Shown here one piece after another: positions 54,629-63,764 of a stretch of 64,000 nucleotides of DNA (positions within the stretch are counted from its first letter, which is position 1; each line of letters begins with the position of its first letter). This DNA is from Candidatus Pelagibacter sp. (lineage in GTDB: Bacteria; Pseudomonadota; Alphaproteobacteria; Pelagibacterales; Pelagibacteraceae), in NCBI GenBank assembly GCA_028099475.1, contig JAOHHF010000001.1:1-64000 (forward strand), given 5' to 3'. The notes under the pieces are model-generated. The model saw only the letters and a list, made by a program, of their open reading frames with translations. It was not told the origin of the DNA and searched no databases. The position numbers and the translations under genes were made by a program.

Positions 54629-56089
54629 ATGAATTCTATAGTTATTGGCTCAGGATTTGGTGGTATTGCAGCAGCTCTAAGACTTAGAGCCAAAGGTCAC
54701 AAGGTTACTTTAATAGAAAAGCACCCTGATTTAGGAGGAAGAGCAAGAGTATTTAAAAAAAATGGCTTTACGTTTGATGGTGGGCCAACTGTTATAACAG
54801 CACCCTATTTAATTAACGAGTTATTTGATTTATTCAAAAAAGATCCTAAGGATTATATAAAACTTACACCTCTTAAAATTTGGTACCAATTCATTTTTGA
54901 AGATAAAACAAAATTTGATTACTCTGGAAATGAGTCAGAAATGAAAAATCAAATTCAAAAAATAAATAAGACAGATGTAAAAGGTTATGGAAAATTAGTA
55001 AATTTTACAAAAAAAATTTTTGATAAAGGTTTTACTGAGCTTGCAGACGTTCCTTTTGACAAACCTTTTGTAATGTTAAAACAATTACCTGCACTTTTAA
55101 AACTTAAAAGTTATAAGTCTGTCTATTCCTTAGTTTCTTCATATATACAAAATGAGAAATTAAGAAGAATGTTAAGTATGCACCCACTTTTGGTTGGTGG
55201 AAACCCTTTTTCAACAACCTCTATTTATGGGCTAATTTTATACTTAGAAAAAAAATGGGGAATACATTACTCAATGGGTGGAACTGGAAATATAATAAAA
55301 GGTTACGAAAAATTAATGAATGAAGTTGGCATAAAGATATTAAAAGAAAGCGAAGTCACCAAAATAATTTCAAAAAATAATAAAATTTCTGGCATTCAAA
55401 TAAATAATCAAATCGATATAGATGCTGATAATGTGATTTGCAACGCAGATCCACCTGCTGTTTATGAAAAATTGTTAGGTCAAAATAAAAATAATTCAAT
55501 TCTATTTAATTGGAAGAAAAATCGTATGGAATATTCCATGGGATTATTTGTGTATTATTTTGGGACAAAAAAAATATATGAGAATGTCGAGCATCACACA
55601 ATAAAGTTTGGTAATAAATATAAAGAACATCTAGATGATATTTTTGATAAAAAAAAACTAAACGAAGACATTAGCTATTATCTTCATAGACCAACAGCAA
55701 CTGATAAATCGATGGCTCCCCAAGGCAATGATTGTTTTTATGTGCTGGTCCCCGTCCCCAACAATCAGTCCAAAATTAATTGGGATATTGAGGGAAAGAA
55801 AATGAAAAAATTAGTGATAGAAAAAATGGAAAAAGATTTGATGCCTAATCTTAGTGAAAATATTGTAGAAGATTTTTATCTTACACCAGATTACTTTGAA
55901 AAAGATTTAAATACTAAATATGGTTCTGGTTTTTCTATTCAGCCAAAATTTACTCAATCAGCCTATTTTAGATTTCATAATAAATCAGAAGTATATGATG
56001 GTCTTTACTTTGTTGGAGCAGGAACACACCCTGGTGCAGGTGTGCCAGGTGTATTGTCTTCTGCAAAGGTATTAGATAAAATCATATAA
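54629..56089 (+). CDS. crtI: Phytoene desaturase
   Basis: A 486-residue flavoprotein that desaturates phytoene, probably to lycopene. The FAD motif is GSGFGGIAAALRLRAKGHKV with EKHPDLGGRA, then DGGPTVITAPYL, and the C-terminal signature is FVGAGTHPGAGVPGVLSSAKV (read as GAGTHPGAGVPGVLSSAK). It is the first gene of a tight crtI-crtB-crtY-blh-ispH-thrB-rnhA run; its stop codon overlaps the crtB start by one base. Confidence 0.95.
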   Translation: MNSIVIGSGFGGIAAALRLRAKGHKVTLIEKHPDLGGRARVFKKNGFTFDGGPTVITAPYLINELFDLFKKDPKDYIKLTPLKIWYQFIFEDKTKFDYSGNESEMKNQIQKINKTDVKGYGKLVNFTKKIFDKGFTELADVPFDKPFVMLKQLPALLKLKSYKSVYSLVSSYIQNEKLRRMLSMHPLLVGGNPFSTTSIYGLILYLEKKWGIHYSMGGTGNIIKGYEKLMNEVGIKILKESEVTKIISKNNKISGIQINNQIDIDADNVICNADPPAVYEKLLGQNKNNSILFNWKKNRMEYSMGLFVYYFGTKKIYENVEHHTIKFGNKYKEHLDDIFDKKKLNEDISYYLHRPTATDKSMAPQGNDCFYVLVPVPNNQSKINWDIEGKKMKKLVIEKMEKDLMPNLSENIVEDFYLTPDYFEKDLNTKYGSGFSIQPKFTQSAYFRFHNKSEVYDGLYFVGAGTHPGAGVPGVLSSAKVLDKII

Positions 56090-56940
56090 TGTCAGATCAA
56101 AGTTATTTATCAATATACGCAAAATCTTTTAATTGGGCAGGTTTTTTCTTGCCAAAAGAAACTTACTTAAAATGTTCAGCTTTGTATGATTTTTGCAGAA
56201 TCGCTGACAATATTGCGGATAGCAATGAAACTATCGATATAAAAAAAATAAAATTTTTAGATTTTCAAAATAATTTTAATAATCAGAAATTTGACGATCC
56301 AATTATAAAAAATATGTGGCAACTCATAAATGAGTTTAATATTTCTTTAAAAGTTGTTCATGATCTACTGGATGGAATAAATTCTGATATCCAAAAAAAT
56401 ATAAAATTAAATAAAAAAAAAGATTTATTGCTCTACTCCTATAGGGTGGCTGGAACTGTAGGTTTAATGATGGCTAAAATTTTAAGAGTAAATAAAAAAA
56501 GCTCATTAAAATCAGCAATTGATCTCGGTATTGCTATGCAACTAACAAATATATCTAGGGATGTTGTTGAAGATCTTAATTTTGGAAGATCTTATATAAA
56601 TTTTAATTTTGAAGAAATAAAATCTACTATAAAACTTTCTGACAGTTATTATGAAAAATCATTTTATTCAATCAAACAAATTCCTTTTACTTTTCGTTTT
56701 GCAATTTTAGTTGCCAGAAGAGTTTATAGAAAAATTGGTTTTAAAATTCTAAAGAAACAAAATTTAGAAAATTATAAAAATTCTGGAAAAATTTATGTTT
56801 CAAACATTGAAAAAATAATTGAAACTTTATTATCTATTTTTGACTTAATAAAGTTATCACTTATAAGTAAAGAAGATGATAATATTGAACATGATCATGA
56901 TTTGATTAATGAAGAAATAAATTTGAATGAAAGAATTTGA
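56089..56940 (+). CDS. crtB: Phytoene synthase
   Basis: A 283-residue squalene/phytoene synthase that condenses two geranylgeranyl diphosphates. The first Asp-rich motif is YDFCRIADNIAD (about 28-39) and the second is MQLTNISRDVVEDLNFGRSYI (DVVED, at about 159). No crtE geranylgeranyl diphosphate synthase gene is present in this window, so the substrate must come from a gene elsewhere. It overlaps crtY by 14 bases. Confidence 0.94.
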   Translation: MSDQSYLSIYAKSFNWAGFFLPKETYLKCSALYDFCRIADNIADSNETIDIKKIKFLDFQNNFNNQKFDDPIIKNMWQLINEFNISLKVVHDLLDGINSDIQKNIKLNKKKDLLLYSYRVAGTVGLMMAKILRVNKKSSLKSAIDLGIAMQLTNISRDVVEDLNFGRSYINFNFEEIKSTIKLSDSYYEKSFYSIKQIPFTFRFAILVARRVYRKIGFKILKKQNLENYKNSGKIYVSNIEKIIETLLSIFDLIKLSLISKEDDNIEHDHDLINEEINLNERI

Positions 56941-57991
56941 TTATATAATTGTAGGTGGAGGTTGTGCGGGTCTCTCATTAGCATATGAACTAGAAATTTA
57001 TGATAAATTAAAAAATAAAACTTTAGCAATCATTGAACCTAGGGAAGAATATAAAAGAGATAAAACTTGGTCTTTTTGGAAGGTATTTCCACATAACTTC
57101 GATGATTGTATAATAAATAGCTGGAATAATTTTACAATAAATACTCCAGATGAAACAAAACATGTAGATTGCCAATTTACTCCATATCAAACAATTGATA
57201 GCGGTATGTTTTATGAAAAAATACTTTCAAAACTTAAATTAAATCAAAATATACACTTTTTTAAAAATATTGATGAGTTAGATAAATCAAATTCAGTTGT
57301 ATTTAATAGTGTACCTAATTTTGAAAACAAAAAGAGTGAGTTGTGGCAACATTTTTCTGGAGTTGAAATAGAAACTGATAAGGACTTTTTTGATGATAAA
57401 ATATTCAATTTGATGGACTTTGCTTGTGATCAAAGAAACAAGGTTCATTTTTTTTATACACTGCCATTTACAAAAAGAACTGCATTGGTTGAAACTACAT
57501 GGATATCTGAACTTAGTGATGAAAAACTTAAAGATTATGATGAACAAATTGACAATTATTTGAGCAAACACCTAAATATCAGAAACTGTAAAATTAATTT
57601 TAAAGAAACTGGTGCAATCCCCCTCTTTAGACAAAAAAATATAAATAAATTAAATGAAATTTATATAGGCTCAGCAGGAGGTATGACTAGATTAAGTACA
57701 GGATATACTTTCCTAAATATTCAAGAACAAAGCAGATATATTAGACAAAACATAGAAAAAATAAAAAATGCTAATCTATTTAAAATTAATTCAAAATATG
57801 ATTTTTTAGATAAAATCTTATTAAAAGTTCTTAAAAATAATTCTACTGAAATGGGTAATATATTTTTCAAGGTTTTTAATTCAAAACCTAAAACAGCTAT
57901 TAATTTTTTATCAAATAAAAGCAATTTTTTTGAAGATTTAGAAGTTATTCTAAAAATGCCTAAGTGGAAATTTTTAAAAGAATTAATTTGA
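56927..57991 (+). CDS. crtY: Lycopene beta-cyclase
   Basis: A 354-residue flavoprotein of the CrtY type that forms the beta-rings of beta-carotene. The dinucleotide motif is DYIIVGGGCAGLSLAYEL at 4-21, followed by EPREEYKRDKTWSFWK, and later GAIPLFRQ and GSAGGMTRLSTGYTFLNIQ, all conserved. It starts within crtB and ends one base before blh. Confidence 0.93.
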   Translation: MKEFDYIIVGGGCAGLSLAYELEIYDKLKNKTLAIIEPREEYKRDKTWSFWKVFPHNFDDCIINSWNNFTINTPDETKHVDCQFTPYQTIDSGMFYEKILSKLKLNQNIHFFKNIDELDKSNSVVFNSVPNFENKKSELWQHFSGVEIETDKDFFDDKIFNLMDFACDQRNKVHFFYTLPFTKRTALVETTWISELSDEKLKDYDEQIDNYLSKHLNIRNCKINFKETGAIPLFRQKNINKLNEIYIGSAGGMTRLSTGYTFLNIQEQSRYIRQNIEKIKNANLFKINSKYDFLDKILLKVLKNNSTEMGNIFFKVFNSKPKTAINFLSNKSNFFEDLEVILKMPKWKFLKELI

Positions 57992-57992
57992 T

Positions 57993-58928
57993 ATGAACGG
58001 TAAAATAAAAAAAATAAATCTAAATCTCTCATTTATTTTTTTCTTTTTTGTAAATATTTTTGTTATTTTACTATTTAAATATAGCTATTTAAATATTTCA
58101 TCAATTCTATGTTTACTTTTAATTTTAATTATAGGTGTTTCCCATGGATCATTAGACCACATTAAAGGAAAAAAACTACTGGAATTATTTAATTTAAAAT
58201 CAATTTATATATTCTATATTACATATATTTTGATTTCAGTAGCAGTCATAGCAACTTGGATGTTATTGCCATCAATAACTTTAATTCTTTTTCTAATAAT
58301 CGCCTCCTACCATTTTGGTAAAGAGGATACACAATTTTTAATTGACGATAAATCTTATTTCACCCAAATACTTTATTTTTGTAAAGGACTATTAATTATA
58401 CTAGCTCCTTTGTATTTTCATTTTCAGGAAACTATAGCAATTTTCAAATTATTATTAATTGATAACGAGATGTTTTATTTAAGTTTAAATTTTATTGAAA
58501 CAAATAAGGTAATTCACTTAGGAATAATCTCCAGCACCTTATCTAGCATTTTTCTTTTCTTAAAAAATTTTGAAATCAAAAAATTTGTGATTTTTTTAGA
58601 TTATTTCTCAATTTTAATATTAAATTACTTCTTATCTCCGCTAATAGCTTTTACTGTTTATTTCTGTTTTTTACATTCGATTAGACATTCAATTTCACTA
58701 GCTATCGAGCTTGATCCAAATAGTGTAGCTAATGGATTTGGATTGTTTGCTAAAAAAGCTTTGCCTTTAACCATTTTGACAGGTCTTTTTTCTTTTATTG
58801 CATTGTATCTACTAACCAATTCATACAATTTAGATAGTGCAATTTTAAAAGTAATATTTATAGGTTTGGCGTCTTTGACGTTTCCACATATATTGCTGGA
58901 ATATTTTTTAGAAAAAAATGAAAAATAA
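57993..58928 (+). CDS. blh: Brp/Blh-type beta-carotene 15,15'-dioxygenase
   Basis: A 311-residue integral membrane enzyme with about 7-8 helices that cleaves beta-carotene to two retinals. The family's iron-binding histidines occur in GVSHGSLDHIKG, ASYHFGKED, FLHSIRHSIS and FPHILLEYFLE. In proteorhodopsin-bearing marine bacteria this gene travels with crt genes, and retinal is the rhodopsin chromophore. No rhodopsin gene is in the window. It overlaps ispH by 11 bases. Confidence 0.93.
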   Translation: MNGKIKKINLNLSFIFFFFVNIFVILLFKYSYLNISSILCLLLILIIGVSHGSLDHIKGKKLLELFNLKSIYIFYITYILISVAVIATWMLLPSITLILFLIIASYHFGKEDTQFLIDDKSYFTQILYFCKGLLIILAPLYFHFQETIAIFKLLLIDNEMFYLSLNFIETNKVIHLGIISSTLSSIFLFLKNFEIKKFVIFLDYFSILILNYFLSPLIAFTVYFCFLHSIRHSISLAIELDPNSVANGFGLFAKKALPLTILTGLFSFIALYLLTNSYNLDSAILKVIFIGLASLTFPHILLEYFLEKNEK

Positions 58929-59862
58929 AGAATTAAATATATTACTATCTGCACCTCGTGGTTTTTGTGCTGGTGTGGAGAGAGCTATAGAAATTGTAGA
59001 AAAATCAATTCAAAAATACGGTGCACCCGTTTATGTAAGACATGAAATCGTTCACAATAAATTTGTTGTTGATGATTTAAAAAAGAAAGGAGCTATATTT
59101 GTTGAAGAGCTTGAAGAAATAAAAGACAAATCAAGACCAGTTATTTTTTCTGCTCATGGAGTACCAAAAAAAATACCTGAGGATGCTAAGAACTATAAAA
59201 TGACTTATGTGGATGCAACGTGTCCACTAGTTTCTAAAGTGCATAGAGAAGCTGAAAATTTAAATAAAGCTGGTTATCACATAATTTTAATTGGTCATGA
59301 AAATCACCCTGAAGTTATTGGCACTATGGGCCAATTACCAGAAGGGTCAATTGATCTTATACAAAATGAAGAAGAGGCTAAAAATTATAGCAATATAGAT
59401 AACAAAAAGATTGCTTTTGTTACTCAGACAACCCTATCCGTGGACGACACAAAAGAAATTATTGAAATTTTAAAAAGTAGATTTGAGAATATACGAGAAC
59501 CTCTTAAAGAAGATATTTGTTATGCTACAACCAACAGACAGATGGCAGTTAAAAATATAGCTAAAAACTGTGATATGTTTTTTATAATAGGTAGTAGAAA
59601 TTCTTCAAACTCAGTCAGACTTGTAGAGGTTGCCAAAAAATCTGGCTGTGAAAATTCAATGTTGATCCATTCAGAAAGTAAAATACCTTATGATAAAATT
59701 CAACACGCAAATACTATTGGCATTTCATCAGGAGCTTCAGCACCTGAAATATTAGTGGATAATTTTATCAATGATTTAAAAAATAGATTTACTATTAAGA
59801 TAGATGAAGTAGAAATCATTAAAGAAGACGTAGTATTTAAAATCCCAAATAAATTGAATTAA
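58918..59862 (+). CDS. ispH: 4-hydroxy-3-methylbut-2-enyl diphosphate reductase
   Basis: A 314-residue 4Fe-4S enzyme performing the last step of the methylerythritol phosphate pathway, giving IPP and DMAPP. The three cluster cysteines are in PRGFCAGVERAIE, VDATCPLVSK and DICYATTNRQ; substrate histidines are in HEIVHNKF, SAHGVP and HENHPEV. Being the fifth gene of the crt-blh run, it could raise isoprenoid supply for retinal when the operon is induced. Confidence 0.97.
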   Translation: MKNKELNILLSAPRGFCAGVERAIEIVEKSIQKYGAPVYVRHEIVHNKFVVDDLKKKGAIFVEELEEIKDKSRPVIFSAHGVPKKIPEDAKNYKMTYVDATCPLVSKVHREAENLNKAGYHIILIGHENHPEVIGTMGQLPEGSIDLIQNEEEAKNYSNIDNKKIAFVTQTTLSVDDTKEIIEILKSRFENIREPLKEDICYATTNRQMAVKNIAKNCDMFFIIGSRNSSNSVRLVEVAKKSGCENSMLIHSESKIPYDKIQHANTIGISSGASAPEILVDNFINDLKNRFTIKIDEVEIIKEDVVFKIPNKLN

Positions 59863-60828
59863 ATGGCTGTTTATACAAAGATCAATAAGAAGGACATTAT
59901 TTCAATAAATGATCAGTTTGAAATAGAAAAAATTATTCATTTCAAGGGTATTAAAAAAGGAATTGAAAATACAAATTATTTATTAGAAACAAAAAAAAAT
60001 AAGTTTATTTTAACAATTTTTGAAAAAAGAGTTTCAGACAAAGAGATACCTTTCTTTATGAAACTAATGGAATTACTAAATAACTCAAACATTAATTGTC
60101 CAAAACCCTTAAGAAGTAAAAATGGGTCACACTTAATAAAATTAAAAAGTAAAAAGGCATGTATTGTTTCCTTTCTAGATGGAAAAGATAAAATTAAACT
60201 AAATCTAAAAAATTGTTATGAAGTAGGCAAAGTAATTGCAAATATTCATCAAATTACCAAAAAAATTAAAATCTCTAGGAAAAATTCCATGGGTATTAAA
60301 GAGTTAGGACCATTATTAAAAAGTATTAAATTTAGATCAAAAAAATTTTCTAACTTACAAAAATTTTTGACAAATAATTTAAAAGAGATTAAAAAAAATT
60401 GGCCATCAAAACTTCCACAGGGCATAATACATGGTGATTTATTTATAGATAATATTTTTTTTAATAAAGACAAATTATCAGGAGTAATTGACTTTTACTT
60501 CGCAGCAAATGATATTTTTATGTATGAGATTGCTATCTGTATAAATGCTTTATGTTTTGATTTTAAAAACTCAAAATTTCAGATGAATAAACAAAAAATT
60601 AAAAAATTATTAAAAGGTTATGAGAGTGTTAAAAGAATTTCACTAAAAGAAAAAAAATCACTAAATATCTTATGTAGAGGAGCTGCAATGAGATATCTTT
60701 TAACAAGACTATATGACTATTCAAATACTCCTAAAACTGCATTGATAAAAATTAAAGATCCCAATGAGTATTATCAAAAACTTATTACACATAATAACTT
60801 AAGATCTTACAAAGAATACTTAAATTAA
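59863..60828 (+). CDS. thrB: Homoserine kinase type II
   Basis: A 321-residue APH-like kinase that phosphorylates homoserine in threonine synthesis. KINKKDIISINDQF is the N-terminus, KGIENTNYLLET the nucleotide loop, GIIHGDLFIDNIFF the catalytic loop with Asp, and GVIDFYFAANDIFMYEIAICIN the metal-binding DFY motif. It starts at the base after the ispH stop codon, a neighbourhood (ispH-thrB-rnhA) conserved in alphaproteobacteria. The next enzyme, ThrC, is encoded nearby on the other strand. Confidence 0.92.
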   Translation: MAVYTKINKKDIISINDQFEIEKIIHFKGIKKGIENTNYLLETKKNKFILTIFEKRVSDKEIPFFMKLMELLNNSNINCPKPLRSKNGSHLIKLKSKKACIVSFLDGKDKIKLNLKNCYEVGKVIANIHQITKKIKISRKNSMGIKELGPLLKSIKFRSKKFSNLQKFLTNNLKEIKKNWPSKLPQGIIHGDLFIDNIFFNKDKLSGVIDFYFAANDIFMYEIAICINALCFDFKNSKFQMNKQKIKKLLKGYESVKRISLKEKKSLNILCRGAAMRYLLTRLYDYSNTPKTALIKIKDPNEYYQKLITHNNLRSYKEYLN

Positions 60829-61253
60829 TGATTGAAATCTATACTGACGGTTCTTGTCTTACTAACCCTGGTAATGGGGGTTGGGCAGCAATAATTAATG
60901 ATGATGGAAAAATAAAAAAAATTAGTGGCAGTGTAAAAGATGCTACTAATAATAGAATGGAATTATTAGCTCCTATTAATGCATTAAGAGAGATAAATGA
61001 TAATTCAGAGATTACTATTTATACAGACTCTCAATATGTTAAGCTTGGAATAACAGAATGGATAAATAAGTGGCTCAATAATAATTGGCAAACATCCAAA
61101 AAAGAAGATGTTAAAAATAAAGATTTGTGGGTTGAATTGTATAATTTAGATAAATCTTTAAATGTGAAATGGAATTGGGTGAAAGCTCATGCTGGCAATC
61201 CTATGAATGAAGAAGTGGATTTAATGGCAAAAAAAGCCGCAAATTTAGACTAA
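60828..61253 (+). CDS. rnhA: Ribonuclease HI
   Basis: A 141-residue enzyme that degrades the RNA of RNA-DNA hybrids. The four catalytic acids are in IYTDGSCLTNPG (Asp7), NNRMELLAPINAL (Glu), IYTDSQYVKLGI (Asp) and NEEVDLMAKKAA (Asp); the basic handle region WLNNNWQTSKKEDVKNKDLW is intact. It is the last gene of its run and its 3' end overlaps that of the convergent peroxiredoxin gene by 9 bases. Confidence 0.96.
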   Translation: MIEIYTDGSCLTNPGNGGWAAIINDDGKIKKISGSVKDATNNRMELLAPINALREINDNSEITIYTDSQYVKLGITEWINKWLNNNWQTSKKEDVKNKDLWVELYNLDKSLNVKWNWVKAHAGNPMNEEVDLMAKKAANLD

Positions 61254-61730
61254 CTTAATAAAATTTTCTGCTGCTGAAACTTCACATGATCCTGTATCTG
61301 TCTCTTCTTGCAGTTTAACAATCTTTAAATTATCAACTAGCATCGTATATCTGTTAGATCTAATACCGAGGCCTCTTGCACTTTTATCTACGCCAGCTCC
61401 AATTGCTTTAGTAAAATTTAAAAATGGATCTCCAATCATTAATATCTTATCACCAACATTGTGTTCTTTACCCCACGCATCCATTACAAAAGGATCATTA
61501 ACTGAAATGCAAATAATATAGTCAATTCCTTTTTCCTTATATTGATCAAATATATTCACATATCCAGGAAGATGTTTTGATGAACATACTGAAGTATAAG
61601 CACCTGGGAGACCAAATATAACTGCTTTTTTATCCTTTAAAAGTACTTGAGTATTTTTTTTGACAGGTTCTCCATTCTCCATAACAAAAATATCTACATT
61701 AGGAATTTGATCATTTTCTTTTATATTCAT
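61245..61730 (-). CDS. Peroxiredoxin, Prx5 type
   Basis: A 161-residue thiol peroxidase. The peroxidatic Cys49 lies in LPGAYTSVCSSKHLPGYV, where the usual TPTC is TSVC. A second cysteine in TGSCEVSAAENF corresponds to the resolving cysteine of Prx5 proteins, and SVNDPFVMDAWGKEH is conserved. It would reduce peroxides with thioredoxin or glutathione. It follows thrC with a one-base overlap and ends inside the 3' end of rnhA. Confidence 0.9.
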   Translation of the reverse strand: MNIKENDQIPNVDIFVMENGEPVKKNTQVLLKDKKAVIFGLPGAYTSVCSSKHLPGYVNIFDQYKEKGIDYIICISVNDPFVMDAWGKEHNVGDKILMIGDPFLNFTKAIGAGVDKSARGLGIRSNRYTMLVDNLKIVKLQEETDTGSCEVSAAENFIKLV

Positions 61731-63100
61731 TAAATTCTTTCTTTTATGTGTTGCTTAACTTTTTCAACGTTATTGTCAATAATATCATAATTTTCTTTTT
61801 CATCCATAACAAACATTAATTCTTTAGGTAGGTCTGCTTTTATATCTATAGCTTTTTTAATTGCATCAGGAAATTTGGACGGATGTGCTGTTGCTAAAAC
61901 TATATTATTTCCATCTAGATTTATTTTATCAAAAACACCATAGCCGATTGCACTATGTGGATCTAGTACAACATTAAATTTTTTAAAAACTTCATTAATA
62001 GTTTTTAAAACCTCCTCCTCACTCATTCTAGAAGATAAAAAATTAGCATTTATTTTATCTAGTTTTTCTTGATTAATGATATATTTTCCTTTTTCTTTAA
62101 TATTTTTCATTGCATCTATTGTTTGCAAATCATCGCCTTGATTTAAATCATAAATTAATCTTTCAAAATTACTTGCAACTTGTATATCCATACTAGGAGA
62201 TAACGTTTCAAATACATTTTCTACTTCATAGCCACCATTTGAGATAGCTCTATGAAGAATGTCATTCTGATTAGTTGCAACTATTAATTTATTAATTGGA
62301 AGACCCATTTTTTTAGCCAAATATCCAGCATACACATCACCAAAATTTCCTGTAGGTACTGAAAAATTTACTGGACGATTATCTTCTTCTACTAAAAAAT
62401 AGCTATAAAAATAATATACACTTTGAGCAATGATACGTGCCCAGTTGATTGAATTTACACCTGACATTTTTATATCATTAGAAAAGTCTTTATCTGCAAA
62501 CATTGTTTTAACTAAATTTTGACAATCATCAAAATTTCCATTCACAGCAATATTAAAAACGTTTTTATCTTTTCCAGTTGTCATTAATTTTCTTTGGACA
62601 GATGACACTCTATTATGAGGATGTAGTACAAAAATATTAACGTTACTTTTACCTTTGATTGCATCTATAGCTGCTGCCCCAGTATCTCCTGATGTAGCTA
62701 CAACAATATTAAGCTTTTCATTTTGGTTATTTAGGTAATATTCATAAAAATTACCTAGAAGTTGCATTGCTACATCTTTAAAAGCTAAAGTTGGACCATG
62801 AAATAATTCAAGTACAAATCGATCACCAACTTTGATTAGATCGATAACATTTTCTTTTCTAAAAACTGAATAAGATTGATCAATAATTTTATCTAGATCT
62901 GTTCCAGTCATAAAGTCGCCTATAAATGGATAAATTACTTTCTTTGCTAAATCATTGTAATCAAGACCTCTAAGTTCATTAATATCCACTTTGTGAAGAG
63001 ATTTAGGTATAAATAGACCACCGTCGTCTGCAAGGCCTTTTATAAAAACATCCTTAAATTGAAAGGTTTTTTTGTTATTTCTTGTGCTTATATATTCCAT
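61730..63100 (-). CDS. thrC: Threonine synthase
   Basis: A 456-residue PLP enzyme that converts phosphohomoserine to threonine. The N-terminal EYISTRNNKKTFQFKDVFIKGLADDGGLFIPK pattern (seen as FIKGLADDGGLFIPK), the PLP lysine in FHGPTLAFKDVAMQLLGNF, VVATSGDTGAAAIDAI and FSVPTGNFGDVYAGYLAKKMG are diagnostic. It starts directly after surf1 and is followed by the peroxiredoxin gene. Confidence 0.96.
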   Translation of the reverse strand: MEYISTRNNKKTFQFKDVFIKGLADDGGLFIPKSLHKVDINELRGLDYNDLAKKVIYPFIGDFMTGTDLDKIIDQSYSVFRKENVIDLIKVGDRFVLELFHGPTLAFKDVAMQLLGNFYEYYLNNQNEKLNIVVATSGDTGAAAIDAIKGKSNVNIFVLHPHNRVSSVQRKLMTTGKDKNVFNIAVNGNFDDCQNLVKTMFADKDFSNDIKMSGVNSINWARIIAQSVYYFYSYFLVEEDNRPVNFSVPTGNFGDVYAGYLAKKMGLPINKLIVATNQNDILHRAISNGGYEVENVFETLSPSMDIQVASNFERLIYDLNQGDDLQTIDAMKNIKEKGKYIINQEKLDKINANFLSSRMSEEEVLKTINEVFKKFNVVLDPHSAIGYGVFDKINLDGNNIVLATAHPSKFPDAIKKAIDIKADLPKELMFVMDEKENYDIIDNNVEKVKQHIKERI

Positions 63101-63754
63101 CTAATAATTTTTTTTTCTAAAATATAGATATATTAAAAGAATTGAAATCGCCATTGAAAACCAAGTAATTGCATACTTTTTATGGTTGTTGGAAATTTTA
63201 GCAGTTATCACTTTGGGTTTTGGCAAACTATAATCTCCATTCAAATAAATTATATATTTTGAGAACTTTTTTCCTGTATATTTAAAAATATCATCTCGAT
63301 TAAGTGTGAACCAGTAATTTTTTTCAATGTCATTTTTAGGCTTAAAAGAATTTGCCTTTGACTGAGTTTTTAAAGTTCCAATTATATTATTTTGATTAAC
63401 TAAATTAATTTCAGATTTATTTTTTTTATCAAATGGTATCCATCCTCTGTTAATTAAATAATTTTTATTATCTATTATAATAGGATTTATAACCTCAAAC
63501 CCAGGTTTACCTTTTTCATTTAAATTATATAAATAAATTTGTTTTTGAAAACTAATTTTTCCAGAAGTTTTAATTCTTAAAAAGTTTTTTTCTTCAACAT
63601 CAGATAATTCAACTGGCTTATTTTTTAATGAGTTTTCAATTTGTTTTATTAAATCTAATTTCCAACTTAGTCTATATAGTTGCCATGAACCAAGAGATAC
63701 TAAAACTAAAATAATAAAATAAACAAAAACTGAAAATAGAAACTTATTCTTCAA
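63101..63754 (-). CDS. surf1: SURF1-family cytochrome oxidase assembly protein
   Basis: A 217-residue inner-membrane protein with two terminal helices (about 8-26 and 192-211) flanking a periplasmic domain. LGSWQLYRLSWKLDLI, KPGFEVINPIII, INRGWIPFDKK and the C-terminal HKKYAITWFSMAISILLIYLYFRKK match SURF1. It helps haem a insertion into cytochrome oxidase, consistent with the coxC gene directly upstream, 10 bases away. Confidence 0.88.
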   Translation of the reverse strand: MKNKFLFSVFVYFIILVLVSLGSWQLYRLSWKLDLIKQIENSLKNKPVELSDVEEKNFLRIKTSGKISFQKQIYLYNLNEKGKPGFEVINPIIIDNKNYLINRGWIPFDKKNKSEINLVNQNNIIGTLKTQSKANSFKPKNDIEKNYWFTLNRDDIFKYTGKKFSKYIIYLNGDYSLPKPKVITAKISNNHKKYAITWFSMAISILLIYLYFRKKNY

Positions 63755-63764
63755 GAGTTAATTA

